DNA from: Herbiconiux oxytropis
Lineage (GTDB): Bacteria > Actinomycetota > Actinomycetes > Actinomycetales > Microbacteriaceae
Length of the DNA stretch: 64,000 bases
NCBI RefSeq assembly: GCF_024979315.1
Contig: NZ_JANLCK010000001.1
Coordinates: 1-64,000 of the forward strand
Direction of reading: 5' to 3'
In this document: in pieces, positions 12,310-22,584 of the stretch
Layout: each line of letters starts with the position of its first letter
Numbering within the stretch: the first letter of the stretch is position 1
Notes under the pieces: model-generated
The model's input: the letters and a program-made list of their open reading frames with translations, nothing else
Told to the model about the DNA's origin: nothing
Databases searched by the model: none
Translations under genes and position numbers: made by a program

Positions 12310-13197
12310 TCACTCGGTCGTGGCGTCGGCGGGATCGAGGGGGCCGGCGATGGTCTTCTTCGCGGCGGCACCGCGCTTGCGGGCACTGCGGGCCGCGATC
12401 CGGCGCGTGACCCACGAGAACGTGAGGTTGACCGTGAGGTAGATCACGAGCGTGATGACGAAGAGGGTGAACAGGAACCGGTTGCCGTAGTAGGCCGAGA
12501 GGTTGTTCATCGTCACGCGGATGAGCTCGTTGTAGCCCACGATGAAGCCGAGGCTCGTGTCTTTCAGGAGCACGACGAGCTGCGCCAGGATGATCGGCAG
12601 CATCTGCCGGAAGGCCTGCGGGAACTCGATCAGCATCTTGGTCTGCAGCCGGGTGAGGCCGAGGCTCAGCCCCGCCTCTTTCTGGCCGCGCGGAAGGGAG
12701 GCGATGCCTGCGCGGAGGGCCTCTCCGATGATGGCGCCGTTGTAGAGTCCGAGCCCGAGCACCACGGCCCAGAACGCCCCCGTGGAGGCCACGAGCAGGA
12801 TGAAGAACATCATGAGCAGCACGGGCATGCCGCGCACGAACTCGAGCACGATCGTGACCGGCACGCGCACCACGGCCTTCGGCGAGGTGCGCAGGAGCGC
12901 GAACAGCACGCCCACCACGATCGCGATGACGGCCGCGATGGCGGCGGCCTGCAGGGTGGCCAGGAGGCCCCGGCCGACGAAGGTCCAGAACTCCGGGTCG
13001 GTGACCAGCCGCTCCCAGCGGCTCCAGTCGAAGAAGCCGGGCAGGGTGATGCCGCCGGAGTCGCGCGGCTGGGCGAGGGTGTAGACCACCCAGGCAGCGC
13101 CCGCCGCGAGCACGAGGATGACGATCACCGAGGCGATGCGGGAGCGGCGTCGGGCCAGGGGGCCGGGGGCGTCGAACAGGACGGAGGGAGCGCTCAT
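12310..13197 (-). CDS. gluD: amino acid ABC transporter permease (GluD-like)
   Basis: 295-residue integral membrane subunit of a polar amino acid importer (HisM/GluD family). The first helix is at about 22-41. The binding-protein-dependent transport domain spans about 75-280, with the EAA loop GEALRAGIASLPRGQKEAG at about 158-176 that docks on the ATPase. The start overlaps the gluC stop as ATGA. The C-terminus is Ala/Lys/Arg-rich and probably cytoplasmic. Assignment to glutamate rests on similarity of the whole operon to corynebacterial gluABCD; the substrate is inferred. Confidence 0.85.
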   Translation of the reverse strand: MSAPSVLFDAPGPLARRRSRIASVIVILVLAAGAAWVVYTLAQPRDSGGITLPGFFDWSRWERLVTDPEFWTFVGRGLLATLQAAAIAAVIAIVVGVLFALLRTSPKAVVRVPVTIVLEFVRGMPVLLMMFFILLVASTGAFWAVVLGLGLYNGAIIGEALRAGIASLPRGQKEAGLSLGLTRLQTKMLIEFPQAFRQMLPIILAQLVVLLKDTSLGFIVGYNELIRVTMNNLSAYYGNRFLFTLFVITLVIYLTVNLTFSWVTRRIAARSARKRGAAAKKTIAGPLDPADATTE

Positions 13198-13841
13198 CGC
13201 TGCACCACGAACTTCTTCTCGAGCCGGCCGGCGAGGATGCCGAGCGGGATGGTGATGAGGAGGTAGAAGGTGGCGACGGCCAGGAGGACCGCGACCACCG
13301 CGTTGCCGTTCGCGTTGGCGAGGGTGCGGCCGACGCCGAAGAGCTCGGCCACGAAGAAGGCGCCGGCCACCGAGGTGTTCTTGGTGAGCGCGATCAGGAC
13401 GTTGATGAGCGGCGGGATGACCATCCGGATGGCCTGCGGGAAGATGATGATCCCCACCGTCTGGCCGAAGCCGAGCCCGAGGCTGCGAGCGGCCTCGGCC
13501 TGTCCGATGGGCACGCCGTTCACGCCCGAGCGGATCGCCTCGGCCACGAACGGCGACGTGTAGGCGGTGAGGCCGATGATGGCGCACCAGAAGTAGGGAA
13601 GCTCCGAACCGAGGTAGGGCAGGATGATGGCGCAGAAGAACAGCACGAGGGTCAGCGGAGTGTTGCGCAGCAGCTCGGTGTAGACGGCGGCGAATCCCGA
13701 CAGCGACGGGATCGGCGAGATCCGCATCACCGCCACGATCGTTCCGACCACGAGAGCGGCGAGCCCCGAGATCACGAGCAGCGACAGCGTCTGCGCGAAG
13801 CCCTCGAGGTACAGGGGCAGGTTGTCGATGACGACGTTCAC
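13194..13841 (-). CDS. gluC: amino acid ABC transporter permease (GluC-like)
   Basis: 215 residues, the second permease subunit. About five helices; EAA loop EAIRSGVNGVPIGQAEAARS at 101-120 followed by the conserved IIFPQAIRMVIPPL. The GTG start at 13841 is separated from gluB by a strong hairpin, so permease levels are probably set well below the binding protein. Confidence 0.86.
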   Translation of the reverse strand: MNVVIDNLPLYLEGFAQTLSLLVISGLAALVVGTIVAVMRISPIPSLSGFAAVYTELLRNTPLTLVLFFCAIILPYLGSELPYFWCAIIGLTAYTSPFVAEAIRSGVNGVPIGQAEAARSLGLGFGQTVGIIIFPQAIRMVIPPLINVLIALTKNTSVAGAFFVAELFGVGRTLANANGNAVVAVLLAVATFYLLITIPLGILAGRLEKKFVVQR

Positions 13842-13870
13842 CCGCGCTCCTTCCTGTTGTTCTCATGCGA

Positions 13871-13900
13871 GGTGAGGGGTGCCCGGAGGCACCCCTCACC
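13871..13900 (-). terminator. intra-operon hairpin between gluB and gluC
   Basis: A perfect 13-base stem, GGTGAGGGGTGCC at 13871-13883 and its complement at 13888-13900, with a 4-base loop CGGA. It stands 14 bases after the gluB stop. Such hairpins behind binding-protein genes stabilise the upstream message and attenuate the permease genes. There is no T-run, so partial termination or an RNase barrier is more likely than full termination. Confidence 0.6.
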
Positions 13901-13914
13901 GGCAGGGCGGGTGA

Positions 13915-14778
13915 CTAGTAGCGATCCACCGCGGGCGGGTCGACGAAGGGCAGCACGGCGCCGGCCGTCTCGTCCCAGGCCGCTTCGTACGAGCCGTCCT
14001 CGTAGGACTCCTCGAGCACGTCGTTGATCCAGTCGCGGAACTCCGTGTCTTCCAGCGCGAGTCCGATGCCGTAGGGCTCCTGGGTGAAGGGCTCGCCCAC
14101 CACCTTGAACTCGCCCTCGTTCTGGGCCGCGAGGCCCGCGAGGATGACGTTGTCGGTCGAGACCGCGACCACGGAGCCCGTGCGCAGCGGCTCCAGGCAG
14201 TTCGTGTAGGTGTCGGTCAGCACGACCTCGGCGCCGAGCTCCTCGAGGTTCGCGGCAGGAGTCGAACCCGTGACCGAGCAGACCGGCTGGCCCACGAGGT
14301 CGTCCTCGCTCTTGATGTCGTCGTTGTCGGCCAGGGTCAGGATGGACTGGCCCGCCTCGTAGTACGGACCCGCGAAGGAGATGACCTCTTTGCGCTTGTC
14401 GTTGATCGTGTAGGTCGCCACGACGATGTCGACCTCGCCGTTCTGGATGAAGGGCTCGCGGTTGGCCGAGACCGTCTCGACCCAGTTGATGCCGTCTTCG
14501 GCGATGCCGAGCTTGGCGGCGATGATCTTACCGATCTCCACGTCGAAGCCCTCGGGCGTGCCGCTCGGGCCGACGAGACCGAACAGGGGCTGGTCGAACT
14601 TGGTGCCGATCGTGATCTCGCCCGCGCTCGCCAGGGTCTCCATCGTGGAGCCGGCGGCGAAGGTGGGGGCTGCCTCGGGCGTGACTTCGGCCTCGCCGGC
14701 GTCACCTCCGGCGCATCCGGTCAGGACCACTGCTGTGGCCGCGGCGAGTGCGAAGAACGATAGCTTCTTGTGCCTCAT
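13915..14778 (-). CDS. gluB: glutamate-type substrate-binding lipoprotein
   Basis: 287-residue periplasmic-binding-protein type 3 lipoprotein anchored outside the membrane. Signal peptide with basic start MRHKK, hydrophobic core and lipobox LTGC (C22), then a mature domain containing the family words TIGTKFDQPLFG and EGFDVEIGKIIAAKLG, and AGPYYEAGQSIL. I chose ATG at 14778 because the signal peptide begins there and GAGAGG stands eight bases upstream; 14814 would add twelve residues before it. Two cysteines in the mature part (PVCSV and TNCLE) could form a disulphide. Confidence 0.88.
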   Translation of the reverse strand: MRHKKLSFFALAAATAVVLTGCAGGDAGEAEVTPEAAPTFAAGSTMETLASAGEITIGTKFDQPLFGLVGPSGTPEGFDVEIGKIIAAKLGIAEDGINWVETVSANREPFIQNGEVDIVVATYTINDKRKEVISFAGPYYEAGQSILTLADNDDIKSEDDLVGQPVCSVTGSTPAANLEELGAEVVLTDTYTNCLEPLRTGSVVAVSTDNVILAGLAAQNEGEFKVVGEPFTQEPYGIGLALEDTEFRDWINDVLEESYEDGSYEAAWDETAGAVLPFVDPPAVDRY

Positions 14779-14838
14779 TGGTCGTACCTCTCGTGTGTGC
14801 TGTTTCCCGCGCATCTGCTGTGGCGGGTCTGTTCCCGC

Positions 14839-15618
<780 letters not shown>

Positions 15619-15700
15619 GGCACTCACCCAACCACACCCGTACGGGGGGCGGCAATCTCTCATGCGAATCCGTGACGGAACCGAAACGCACGCGAAACAC

Positions 15701-16501
15701 TCAGGAGCGGTGGGCGAACGCGCTCTCGTAGAGGCAGACGGAGGCCGCAGTGGCGAGATTGAGCGACTCCGCCTGGCCGTAGATCGGCAGCGAGACGGCG
15801 CGGTCGACGAGCGCGAGATGCTCGTCTTCGAGGCCCCGCGCCTCATTGCCGAAGACCCAGGCCGTGGGTGCGCCGAGCACACCCGCGGTGCGCACGTCGA
15901 GCAGGTCGTCGCCCTTGATGTCGGCGGCGAGCACCTGCAGGCCGGCCTCGCGGGCGCGCTCGACGATGTCGCCGAGGGCCGCCTCGCGAGCCACCGGGAG
16001 GTGGAAGAGCGAGCCCGTGGTGGAGCGGACCACCTTGGGGTTGTAGAGATCGACCGAGCGGCCGGTGAGGATGACGGCGTCGGCGCCCGCAGCATCCGCC
16101 GCCCGGATGATGGTGCCGGCGTTGCCGGGATCGCGCACCTCCTCGAGCACCGCGATGAGTCGCGGCGAGGCGGCGAAGATGTCCTTGACCGCGGTGGGGA
16201 ACTGACGGCAGACCGCCACGAAGCCCTGCGGCGTGACCGTGTCGGCCATGGTGTCGAGCACCTGCTCGGTCACGAACTCCACCTCGAGGCCGGCGTCGGC
16301 GGCGGGGCGCGCGATGTCGCCGTACCGCTCGAGGGCGGTGGGGGTGGCGTAGAGCTCGACGAGCAGCTCGGCCCCGTAGGCCAGCGCTTCGCTGACTGCC
16401 TGCGGGCCCTCCAACAGGAAGAGCCCGGTCTCGGACCGGGCTCCCCTCTTGGCGAGTTTCGCCACGGCCCTGACACGAGGTGATCTCGGATTGTCCAGCA
16501 T
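15701..16501 (-). CDS. SpoU/TrmH-family RNA 2'-O-ribose methyltransferase
   Basis: 266 residues. An N-terminal L30e-like substrate-binding domain (about 1-100) precedes a SPOUT knot domain with the family motifs [27 protein letters not shown] and [21 protein letters not shown], which bind SAM. It modifies a 23S rRNA or tRNA ribose, target unknown. Its 5' end contains a terminator-like hairpin, and it follows rplT by 40 bases, a usual actinobacterial neighbourhood. Confidence 0.9.
   Translation of the reverse strand: MLDNPRSPRVRAVAKLAKRGARSETGLFLLEGPQAVSEALAYGAELLVELYATPTALERYGDIARPAADAGLEVEFVTEQVLDTMADTVTPQGFVAVCRQFPTAVKDIFAASPRLIAVLEEVRDPGNAGTIIRAADAAGADAVILTGRSVDLYNPKVVRSTTGSLFHLPVAREAALGDIVERAREAGLQVLAADIKGDDLLDVRTAGVLGAPTAWVFGNEARGLEDEHLALVDRAVSLPIYGQAESLNLATAASVCLYESAFAHRS
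16421..16443 (-). terminator. hairpin inside the 5' coding part of the methyltransferase gene
   Basis: 10-base perfect arms GAGCCCGGTC (16421-16430) and GACCGGGCTC (16434-16443) with a 3-base loop, followed on the minus strand by TTCCTGTT. It lies about 100 bases past the rplT stop and so could end part of the infC-rpmI-rplT transcripts. It also encodes conserved residues of the methyltransferase, so the structure may be a by-product. Confidence 0.4.
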
Positions 16502-16541
16502 GTGGCGCTCTCTGTGTTCTGTTGTCGGCTGCGGAGGCTCG

Positions 16542-16928
16542 CTACGCGGCGGTCTTCGGTGCCGAGGTGTCGGCGGGAAGAGCGGCCTTGGCGCTCGCGA
16601 CGATCGCCGCGAAGGTGGCGGGCTCGTTGACGGCCAGCTCGGCGAGCATGCGACGGTCGACCTGGATGCCGGCCAGGGCGAGACCCTGGATGAAGCGGTT
16701 GTAGGTCAGGCCGTTCGCACGCGAGGCGGCGTTGATGCGCTGGATCCACAGACGGCGGAAGTCGCCCTTGCGCGCACGGCGGTCACGGTAGGAGTAGACG
16801 AACGAGTGGGTGACCTGCTCCTTCGCCTTGCGGTAGAGGCGCGACCGCTGACCGCGGTAGCCCGCGGCGCGCTCGAGGATGACCCGACGCTTCTTGTGGG
16901 CGTTGACGGCCCTCTTCACTCTTGCCAT
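16542..16928 (-). CDS. rplT: 50S ribosomal protein L20
   Basis: 128 residues, early-assembly 23S rRNA binder. Basic N-terminus [15 protein letters not shown] and the conserved [13 protein letters not shown] core. It forms the standard infC-rpmI-rplT operon. The C-terminal tail ([13 protein letters not shown]) is a short acidic/Ala extension. Confidence 0.98.
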   Translation of the reverse strand: MARVKRAVNAHKKRRVILERAAGYRGQRSRLYRKAKEQVTHSFVYSYRDRRARKGDFRRLWIQRINAASRANGLTYNRFIQGLALAGIQVDRRMLAELAVNEPATFAAIVASAKAALPADTSAPKTAA

Positions 16929-16970
16929 TGTTCTTTTCCTTCGTGTCTCTGGTCGGCAGCAGTCGGTGGA

Positions 16971-17165
16971 CTACAGGCCGAGAAGCTTCTTGGCGACCTT
17001 GGTGTCGGCCTTGGACAGCGTCTGGTCCTTGTTCAGGCGAGCCTTGCGCCCCGGGGCCTTGACCTCCAGGTTGTGGCGCATGCCGGCCTGCTGCTTCATC
17101 AGCTTGCCGGTACCGGTGACCTTGAATCGCTTCTTGGCACCGGAGTGCGTCTTCATCTTGGGCAT
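16971..17165 (-). CDS. rpmI: 50S ribosomal protein L35
   Basis: 64 residues with the family start [20 protein letters not shown]. It sits 42 bases before rplT and 55 bases after infC. Length and sequence are typical. Earlier in-frame starts would run into infC and are not credible. Confidence 0.98.
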   Translation of the reverse strand: MPKMKTHSGAKKRFKVTGTGKLMKQQAGMRHNLEVKAPGRKARLNKDQTLSKADTKVAKKLLGL

Positions 17166-17220
17166 GGGGTTCTCCTCGTGTTGTTCGGGCTTGTCGCGGC
17201 CGGGACGGCCGGAGTGGGTG

Positions 17221-17880
17221 CTACTCGGCCGCGGCAGCCGGTGAAGCCGGTGCCGGGTCGGAGTTCTGGGGGGCTTCGGCGGCGGGCGCATCGGCGGCGG
17301 GCGCATCGCCTTCGCGGGCATGTGCCTTGGACGCATCGCGCTTGGCGTTCTGCTCGGCCTTGGCCTCTGACTTGTTCTTGAGCGGACCGATCACCATGAC
17401 CATGTTGCGGCCATCGATGGTGGGGGTGGACTCGACGGTGCCGAACTCGGCCACGTCCTCCGCGAAGCGCTGGAGCAGACGGACGCCCTGATCGGGGCGC
17501 GACTGCTCGCGGCCGCGGAAGAGGATCATCGCCTTGACCTTGTCGCCGGCCTTCAGGAAGCCCTCGGCGCGCTTGCGCTTGGTCTCGTAGTCGTGCACGT
17601 CGATCTTCAGGCGGAAACGGACCTCTTTGAGGATCGTGTTGGCCTGGTTGCGGCGGGCCTCCTTGGCCTTCTGCGCGGCTTCGTACTTGAACTTTCCGTA
17701 GTCCATGATCTTCGCGACCGGGGGCTTGGAGTTGGGTGCGACCTCGACCAGGTCGAGGTCAGCCTCCTGGGCAAGCCGAAGGGCGACGTCGATGCTGACG
17801 ACGCCGACCTGCTCGCCGCCGGGGCCCACGAGGCGGACCTCGGGGACTCGAATACGGTCGTTGGTACGGGGATCGCTGAT
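17221..17880 (-). CDS. infC: translation initiation factor IF-3, probable ATC start
   Basis: IF3 binds the 30S subunit and rejects wrong start codons. The family N-terminus is [19 protein letters not shown], and its first codon here is ATC at 17880, placed six bases after a perfect AAGGAG. IF3 genes are known to use AUU/AUC starts so that the protein represses its own translation. An in-frame ATG at 17925 would add 15 residues, but its only SD-like run (GAGGG) touches it without spacing. With the ATC start the protein is 219 residues. Its C-terminal tail after about residue 180 is Ala/Pro/Glu-rich and disordered. Confidence 0.93.
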   Translation of the reverse strand: MSDPRTNDRIRVPEVRLVGPGGEQVGVVSIDVALRLAQEADLDLVEVAPNSKPPVAKIMDYGKFKYEAAQKAKEARRNQANTILKEVRFRLKIDVHDYETKRKRAEGFLKAGDKVKAMILFRGREQSRPDQGVRLLQRFAEDVAEFGTVESTPTIDGRNMVMVIGPLKNKSEAKAEQNAKRDASKAHAREGDAPAADAPAAEAPQNSDPAPASPAAAAE

Positions 17881-17886
17881 GCGTTG

Positions 17887-17892
17887 CTCCTT
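17887..17892 (-). promoter_or_regulatory. Shine-Dalgarno deciding the infC ATC start
   Basis: Perfect AAGGAG on the minus strand, with six bases (CAACGC) between it and ATC. This is stronger than the site before the upstream in-frame ATG and decides the start. Confidence 0.75.
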
Positions 17893-18149
17893 AGTTTCGT
17901 GTGTGGTCACGAAAGCAAAGGACATCCCTCGATGTGCGCACGCTGATGTGCATCACACCACACCCTGTCTCTGCGCTGATCCCGTGGGCCGTAGCCCAGG
18001 CATCAACTCAGGGAGTGCAATGACCCGGTAACCTGTTGAGGCGGTTATGCGCGGGTGGGAGATTCTCCACTTTCGTACTGAGACCAATGGCCTCAGAGCC
18101 GCAGAGAGTCTATCAGAGACTCGGCCCTAATAGCGAAGGACTTCTCTCG
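17893..18149. other. divergent infC / DUF1844 intergenic region
   Basis: No gene is visible. On the infC side this is a leader of up to 250 bases with a small hairpin GGGC-TACG-GCCC. An inverted repeat, GAGTCT (18106-18111) and AGACTC (18117-18122), sits midway between the two genes and could be an operator or part of overlapping promoters. I could not fix promoter boxes with confidence. Confidence 0.35.
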
Positions 18150-18500
18150 ATGAGTGAAACCAGTCTGCCCGACGACTCGTCGTCCGCCATCCGCGACATC
18201 GCGGAGGTGCCCGCGATCGAGATCGTGACCACCGCGGCCGTGCACCTCATGAGCGCGGCGGCCGTGAAGTGCGGGCTCTCGGACGACCCCGACGTCGAGA
18301 CCGACCTCGACGAGGCGCGCAAGCTCATCACGGCGCTGGCCGGGCTCGTGACGGCGTCGGCGCCGTTCCTCGGCGACCAGCACGCGAGGAGCCTCCGCGA
18401 CGGGCTCCGCTCGCTCCAGCTCGCGTTCCGCGAGGCATCCGTCATCCAGGATGCGGTGGGCGAGGGCCCCGGCGAGAAGTACACCGGCCCCGTCAGCTGA
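18150..18500 (+). CDS. DUF1844 family protein
   Basis: 116 residues, soluble and helical, with no known reaction. The family region PAIEIVTTAAVHLMSAAAVKCGL (about 19-41) is followed by a conserved DEARKLITALAGLV helix near 50. AAGGA stands nine bases before the ATG. It runs divergently from infC and its stop overlaps the end of the SseB gene tail to tail by eight bases. DUF1844 genes next to infC are typical in actinobacteria. Function unknown. Confidence 0.85.
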   Translation: MSETSLPDDSSSAIRDIAEVPAIEIVTTAAVHLMSAAAVKCGLSDDPDVETDLDEARKLITALAGLVTASAPFLGDQHARSLRDGLRSLQLAFREASVIQDAVGEGPGEKYTGPVS

Positions 18501-19281
18501 GTGCGGTGATCCGCACGCCGAGCGAGTCGACCCGCTCGGCGATGACGGTGCTCTCCGCCCAGCGGTGCTGCAGGCGGCCGATCAGGGCGTCGAGGGCGGG
18601 CTGATCGAGCCCGGGCACGAGGGCGAGCACCGCGACGACCTCGGGGCCGCGGAGGCGCGCCTCCGGGTCTCCCCCGACCACCCGGATGCCGGCGACGGCC
18701 GGCTCGTCGCGGGTGGCGAACTCGAAGGCGTCGACGACATCCGGATCCTGAGGAGCAGGCAGCCAGGGCTCGCCCTGGGCGAGCGCCCAGACGGCCGGAC
18801 GGCGGACGACGAACTCGGTGGGCGAGCCGGGGTCGAGCACGACGAGCTCGGTGCCCTCCGCCGCCGCCGCCAGGGCGGCCCTGCGTGCATCGACGGGGAT
18901 GGGCCGGGCCTTCGGGTTCCAGGCCGCGAGCGCGGTGACCGAGGTGAAGGCGGGGAGAACCGTGCGACCGCCGGGGCCGCTGACCGTGACGAGCGAGAGC
19001 TCCTGGGTCTTGTCGACCCGGAGGCCCGCATCCGTCACGCCTTCGTCGCCGGCGTGGGCGACCAGGGGTACGAGCAGCCGGATGCCGCGGAGCGCGTCGA
19101 CGACGGCCTCCGGACCTGACCGGCCGTCGCGGAAGGCGGTCAGGGCGTCGAGGATCACCTGAGGAGCGCTGCCGTCATCGGCCTCATGGCCGTGGGGCTC
19201 GAAGTGGCGGCCCTTCCAGGGCTGGCCGGCGGAGTCGGCGCCGGAATGGCTGTCTGCCTCGCCGTGGCCGTCGTCAGTCAG
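18493..19281 (-). CDS. SseB-family protein, start uncertain
   Basis: About 262 residues with the SseB N-terminal-domain pattern: [15 protein letters not shown], a Leu-rich helix [42 protein letters not shown], and [21 protein letters not shown]. The role is unknown. No ATG or GTG lies near the expected N-terminus. I place the start at CTG 19281, which overlaps the priA stop. An ATG at 19347 exists but adds 22 Arg/Ser-rich residues that look like priA read out of frame. The start needs protein evidence. Confidence 0.75.
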   Translation of the reverse strand: MTDDGHGEADSHSGADSAGQPWKGRHFEPHGHEADDGSAPQVILDALTAFRDGRSGPEAVVDALRGIRLLVPLVAHAGDEGVTDAGLRVDKTQELSLVTVSGPGGRTVLPAFTSVTALAAWNPKARPIPVDARRAALAAAAEGTELVVLDPGSPTEFVVRRPAVWALAQGEPWLPAPQDPDVVDAFEFATRDEPAVAGIRVVGGDPEARLRGPEVVAVLALVPGLDQPALDALIGRLQHRWAESTVIAERVDSLGVRITALS

Positions 19282-20020
19282 ATGCCACGTCCAGCGCCTC
19301 GGCGAGGGTGAACGCGCCCGAGTAGAGCGCGCGGCCCACGATCGCACCCTCGAGACCGAGCGGCACGAGCTCCCGGAGCTCGGCGAGGTCGTCGAGGCTC
19401 GAGATGCCGCCGGAGGCGATGACGGGGCGTGAGGTGCGCTCCATGACCTGGCGGAGCAGGTCGACGTTCGGGCCTTTGAGCGTGCCGTCCTTCGTGACGT
19501 CGGTCACGACGTAGCGCGCACAGCCGGCTTCCTCGAGGCGATCCATGACGGCCCAGAGGTCGCCGGCGTCTTGCGTCCAGCCCCGGGCGGCGAGCGTGGT
19601 GCCGCGCACGTCGAGGCCCACGGCCACGGCCTCGCCGTACTGCGCAATGACGTTGGCGGCCCACTCGGGGTTCTCCAGCGCCGCGGTGCCGAGGTTGATG
19701 CGCTTGGCACCGGACTCGAGCGCCGTCTCGAGGCTCTCGTCGTCGCGGATGCCCCCGGAGACCTCGACGTTGACACCCTTGGCCTGACGGATGACCTTCT
19801 TGATCACGCCGAGGTTGCTGCCACGACCGAAGGCGGCATCGAGGTCGACGAGGTGGATCCACTCGGCACCCTGCGAGATCCAATCCGCTGCGGCGTCGAC
19901 GGGGTCGCCGTGATGCGTCTCGGTGCCGGCTTTGCCCTGGGTCAGGCGCACGGCCTTGCCTGAGGCGACGTCGACCGCGGGGAGCAGCACCAGCTTCGGC
20001 GCCTTGTTGAACTCGCTCAT
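19274..20020 (-). CDS. priA: phosphoribosyl isomerase A (HisA, possibly HisA/TrpF)
   Basis: 248-residue TIM barrel that isomerises ProFAR in histidine synthesis; actinobacterial PriA also acts as TrpF in tryptophan synthesis. The general acid and base are seen as D17 ([10 protein letters not shown]) and D174 ([15 protein letters not shown]). Arg146 and Trp148 in the AARGWTQD loop match the residues PriA uses to switch substrate. Whether it serves both pathways depends on absence of trpF elsewhere. It ends the hisC-B-H-priA row, 97 bases after hisH. Confidence 0.93.
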   Translation of the reverse strand: MSEFNKAPKLVLLPAVDVASGKAVRLTQGKAGTETHHGDPVDAAADWISQGAEWIHLVDLDAAFGRGSNLGVIKKVIRQAKGVNVEVSGGIRDDESLETALESGAKRINLGTAALENPEWAANVIAQYGEAVAVGLDVRGTTLAARGWTQDAGDLWAVMDRLEEAGCARYVVTDVTKDGTLKGPNVDLLRQVMERTSRPVIASGGISSLDDLAELRELVPLGLEGAIVGRALYSGAFTLAEALDVASD

Positions 20021-20117
20021 CACTCTTCTCTCGTTCCGGCCCCGCACGACTCGGCTGGCTGCGTGCGACTGCCCCCCGCGATAGTAGCGACTCGCGCTGG
20101 CCACGTCGAAACGGATC

Positions 20118-20756
20118 TCAGCGGAGCGTGCCGATCCAGTTCGCGAGCAGGCGGATGCCGGCCTCGCCGGACTTCTCGGGGTGGAACTGTGTGGCCGAGA
20201 GGGGCCCGTTCTCCACGGCGGCGACGAACCGGGATCCGTGCTCGGACCAGGTGACCATCGGCGGCCGGTGCGTGACATCCGGAGTGAGGTGCCAGTCCTG
20301 CGCGGCGTAGGAGTGCACGAAGTAGAAGCGTTCGTCGCGGATGCCGTCGAACAGCACCGAGTCCGTGGGCGCGTCGACCGTGTTCCACCCCATGTGCGGC
20401 ACCACGTCGGCCTCGAGCGGGCGCACCGTGCCCGGCCACTCGCCGAGACCCTCGGTGTCGATGCCGCGCTCGATGCCGTCAGCGAACATGACCTGCATGC
20501 CCACGCAGATCCCGAGCACCGGACGGCCACCGGCGAGCCGCCTGTCGATGACCTCGCCGCCGCGCACGGCCGCGAGCTGTTCCATGACCGCGCTGAAGGC
20601 GCCGACGCCGGGCACGACGAGACCGTCGGCCTCGAGGGCGGCGGCACGGTCGCCCGTGACGGTCACATCGGCGCCGGCGCGCTCGAGGGCCTTGGCCGCG
20701 GAGTGGATGTTGCCGCTGCCGTAGTCGAGCAGCACGACGTTCGGGCGCGCGGTCAC
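20118..20756 (-). CDS. hisH: imidazole glycerol phosphate synthase glutaminase subunit
   Basis: 212-residue class I glutamine amidotransferase supplying ammonia to HisF. Catalytic triad: C84 in LGICVGMQ, and H192 and E194 in FHPEKS. The GTG start overlaps the hisB stop as GTGA. HisF, its partner, is not in this window. Confidence 0.96.
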   Translation of the reverse strand: MTARPNVVLLDYGSGNIHSAAKALERAGADVTVTGDRAAALEADGLVVPGVGAFSAVMEQLAAVRGGEVIDRRLAGGRPVLGICVGMQVMFADGIERGIDTEGLGEWPGTVRPLEADVVPHMGWNTVDAPTDSVLFDGIRDERFYFVHSYAAQDWHLTPDVTHRPPMVTWSEHGSRFVAAVENGPLSATQFHPEKSGEAGIRLLANWIGTLR

Positions 20757-21358
20757 AGAGCCCCCTTGGTGGAAGGGATGCCCGACACGAGCGGGTCGAG
20801 CGCCTTGGCCTGGCGGAACGCGCGGGCGAAGGCCTTGAACTCGGCTTCTGCGATGTGGTGCGGATCGCGGCCGTTCAGCACCGTGACGTGAACGGTGAGG
20901 CCGGCGTTGAACGTGATGGCCTCGAACACGTGGCGCACCATCGATCCCGTGAAGTGACCGCCGATGAGGTGGAACTCGAAGCCCGCGGGCTCCCCCGTGT
21001 GCACGAGGTAGGGGCGGCCCGAGATGTCGACGACGGCCTGCACGAGGGCCTCGTCGAGGGGCACGAGCGCATCGCCGAAGCGGGAGATGCCCGACTTGTC
21101 GCCGAGCGCCTGCCGGATGGCCTGACCGAGCAGGATCCCCGTGTCCTCCACCGTGTGGTGCACGTCGATCTCGATGTCGCCCTTCGCCCGCACGGTGAGG
21201 TCGGTGAGCGAGTGCTTCGCGAACGCGGTCAGCAGGTGGTCGTAGAACGGCACCGAGGTCTGGATGTCGGAGACGCCCGTGCCGTCGAGGTCGAGCGAGA
21301 GCTCGATCGACGACTCGCTGGTCTCGCGCTGCAGGCGGGCGTTGCGGGGTGCGGTCAT
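20753..21358 (-). CDS. hisB: imidazoleglycerol-phosphate dehydratase
   Basis: 201 residues, monofunctional (no phosphatase domain). The two metal-binding motifs are HHTVED at 67-72 and [12 protein letters not shown] near 165-176. It follows hisC by ten bases. Confidence 0.97.
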   Translation of the reverse strand: MTAPRNARLQRETSESSIELSLDLDGTGVSDIQTSVPFYDHLLTAFAKHSLTDLTVRAKGDIEIDVHHTVEDTGILLGQAIRQALGDKSGISRFGDALVPLDEALVQAVVDISGRPYLVHTGEPAGFEFHLIGGHFTGSMVRHVFEAITFNAGLTVHVTVLNGRDPHHIAEAEFKAFARAFRQAKALDPLVSGIPSTKGAL

Positions 21359-21368
21359 GGTGACAATC

Positions 21369-22463
21369 CTACCGAGGGGTCAACTCGCGCATGGCGTCGA
21401 GGAACGCCGTGGTCTCGGCCGCCGTGCCCGCGCTCACCCGCAGGTGACCGGGGATGCTGAGGTTGCGGATGATGATGCCGCGCTCGAGCAGCTGCTGCCA
21501 GAGACCCTCGGGATCGGAGACTCCACCGAACAGGACGAAGTTCGCCGCACTCGGCCACGGGTAGTAGCCGAGCTCGGCCAGCCCCCGCTCGATGCGGTCG
21601 CGCTGGAATTTGATGTCGTCGACCATCGCCAGCATCTCGGGCGCGTGTGCGAGGGCTGCGACCGCTGCAGCCTGGGTGAGGGCCGAGAGGTGGTAGGGCA
21701 GCCGCACGAGCCTCAACGCGTCGGTGACCGCCGGATCGGCGGCGAGGTAGCCGAGCCGGGCCCCCGCGAAGGCGAACGCCTTGCTCATGGTGCGCGAGAC
21801 GATCAGGCGCGGACGGCCCTCGAGCAGGCTCAGCGCGGTGGGCTCGCCCTCGGCCGTGAACTCCGCATAGGCCTCGTCGACCACGACGACGCCGTCGAAC
21901 GCGTCGTAGACCGCGTTGATGGTGTCGAGCCCGAGAGCCGTGCCGGTGGGGTTGTTGGGTGAGCAGAGGAAGACGATGTCGGGCTCAGAGCGTCGCACCC
22001 AGTCGACCGCGGTCTCGGGGGAGATGAGGTAGTCGGCATCGCGCTCCCCCGCGATCCAGCGCGTTCCCGTGGCGTGGGCGATGATCGAGTGCATCGAGTA
22101 GGTGGGAGGGAAGCCGAGCACGGAGCGGCCCGGCCCCCCGAAGGCCATGAGGATCTGCTGGAGGATCTCGTTCGACCCGTTGGCGGCCCAGATGCCCTCG
22201 GGGCCGAGTTCCAGTCCGGGCTCGGTGCTCACGAGGTAGCCGGCCAGCGATTCGCGAAGGGCCGTGAACTCGCGATCCGGGTAGCGGTTCACGGTGAGCA
22301 GTTCCCTCGCGACCGACTCGATGATGTCGCGCGCCACGTCTTCGGGGATGGGGTGCGTGTTCTCGTTGACGTTGAGCTCGACCGGCAGGTGCAGATGCGG
22401 AGCGCCGTAGGGCTCGAGGCCCCGGAGGTCGTCTCGGATGGGGAGGTCGGAGAGGGAGGTCAC
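21369..22463 (-). CDS. hisC: histidinol-phosphate aminotransferase
   Basis: 364-residue fold type I PLP enzyme. The cofactor lysine is K228 in [17 protein letters not shown], with SPNNPTG near 168-174 and VVDEAYAEF near 194-202. It starts with GTG. hisD, usually the gene before it in actinobacterial his operons, is absent; a LysM gene is upstream instead. The operon promoter should lie in 22464-22565. Confidence 0.96.
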   Translation of the reverse strand: MTSLSDLPIRDDLRGLEPYGAPHLHLPVELNVNENTHPIPEDVARDIIESVARELLTVNRYPDREFTALRESLAGYLVSTEPGLELGPEGIWAANGSNEILQQILMAFGGPGRSVLGFPPTYSMHSIIAHATGTRWIAGERDADYLISPETAVDWVRRSEPDIVFLCSPNNPTGTALGLDTINAVYDAFDGVVVVDEAYAEFTAEGEPTALSLLEGRPRLIVSRTMSKAFAFAGARLGYLAADPAVTDALRLVRLPYHLSALTQAAAVAALAHAPEMLAMVDDIKFQRDRIERGLAELGYYPWPSAANFVLFGGVSDPEGLWQQLLERGIIIRNLSIPGHLRVSAGTAAETTAFLDAMRELTPR

Positions 22464-22527
22464 TCGAAGAATTCTACGAGGTCGTCCGGGGTGCCCGCCG
22501 GGGCCAGAGCACCGAACGCAACCGGAT

Positions 22528-22544
22528 CGGTGGCTCGGCCACCG
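22528..22544 (-). terminator. small hairpin between the LysM gene and hisC
   Basis: Arms CGGTGGC (22528-22534) and GCCACCG (22538-22544) with a 3-base loop, 22 bases past the LysM gene stop on the same strand. There is no T-run, so this is a weak terminator or attenuator candidate before the his genes. Confidence 0.35.
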
Positions 22545-22546
22545 AA

Positions 22547-22584
22547 CTACTCCGCGAGGTCTGCACTACTTCGCGAGGTCTGCC
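22547..22584. repeat. 19-bp tandem duplication over the LysM gene stop
   Basis: Two adjacent 19-base copies (22547-22565 and 22566-22584) match at 17 of 19 positions. The right copy holds the last codons and stop of the LysM gene; the left copy repeats them downstream with its own TAG. It looks like a local replication-slippage duplication. Confidence 0.7.

Noticed and set aside
17166-17336. N-terminal extension of rpmI to 17336
   Set aside because: The extra residues overlap infC in another frame and are Pro-rich. L35 begins [12 protein letters not shown] everywhere.
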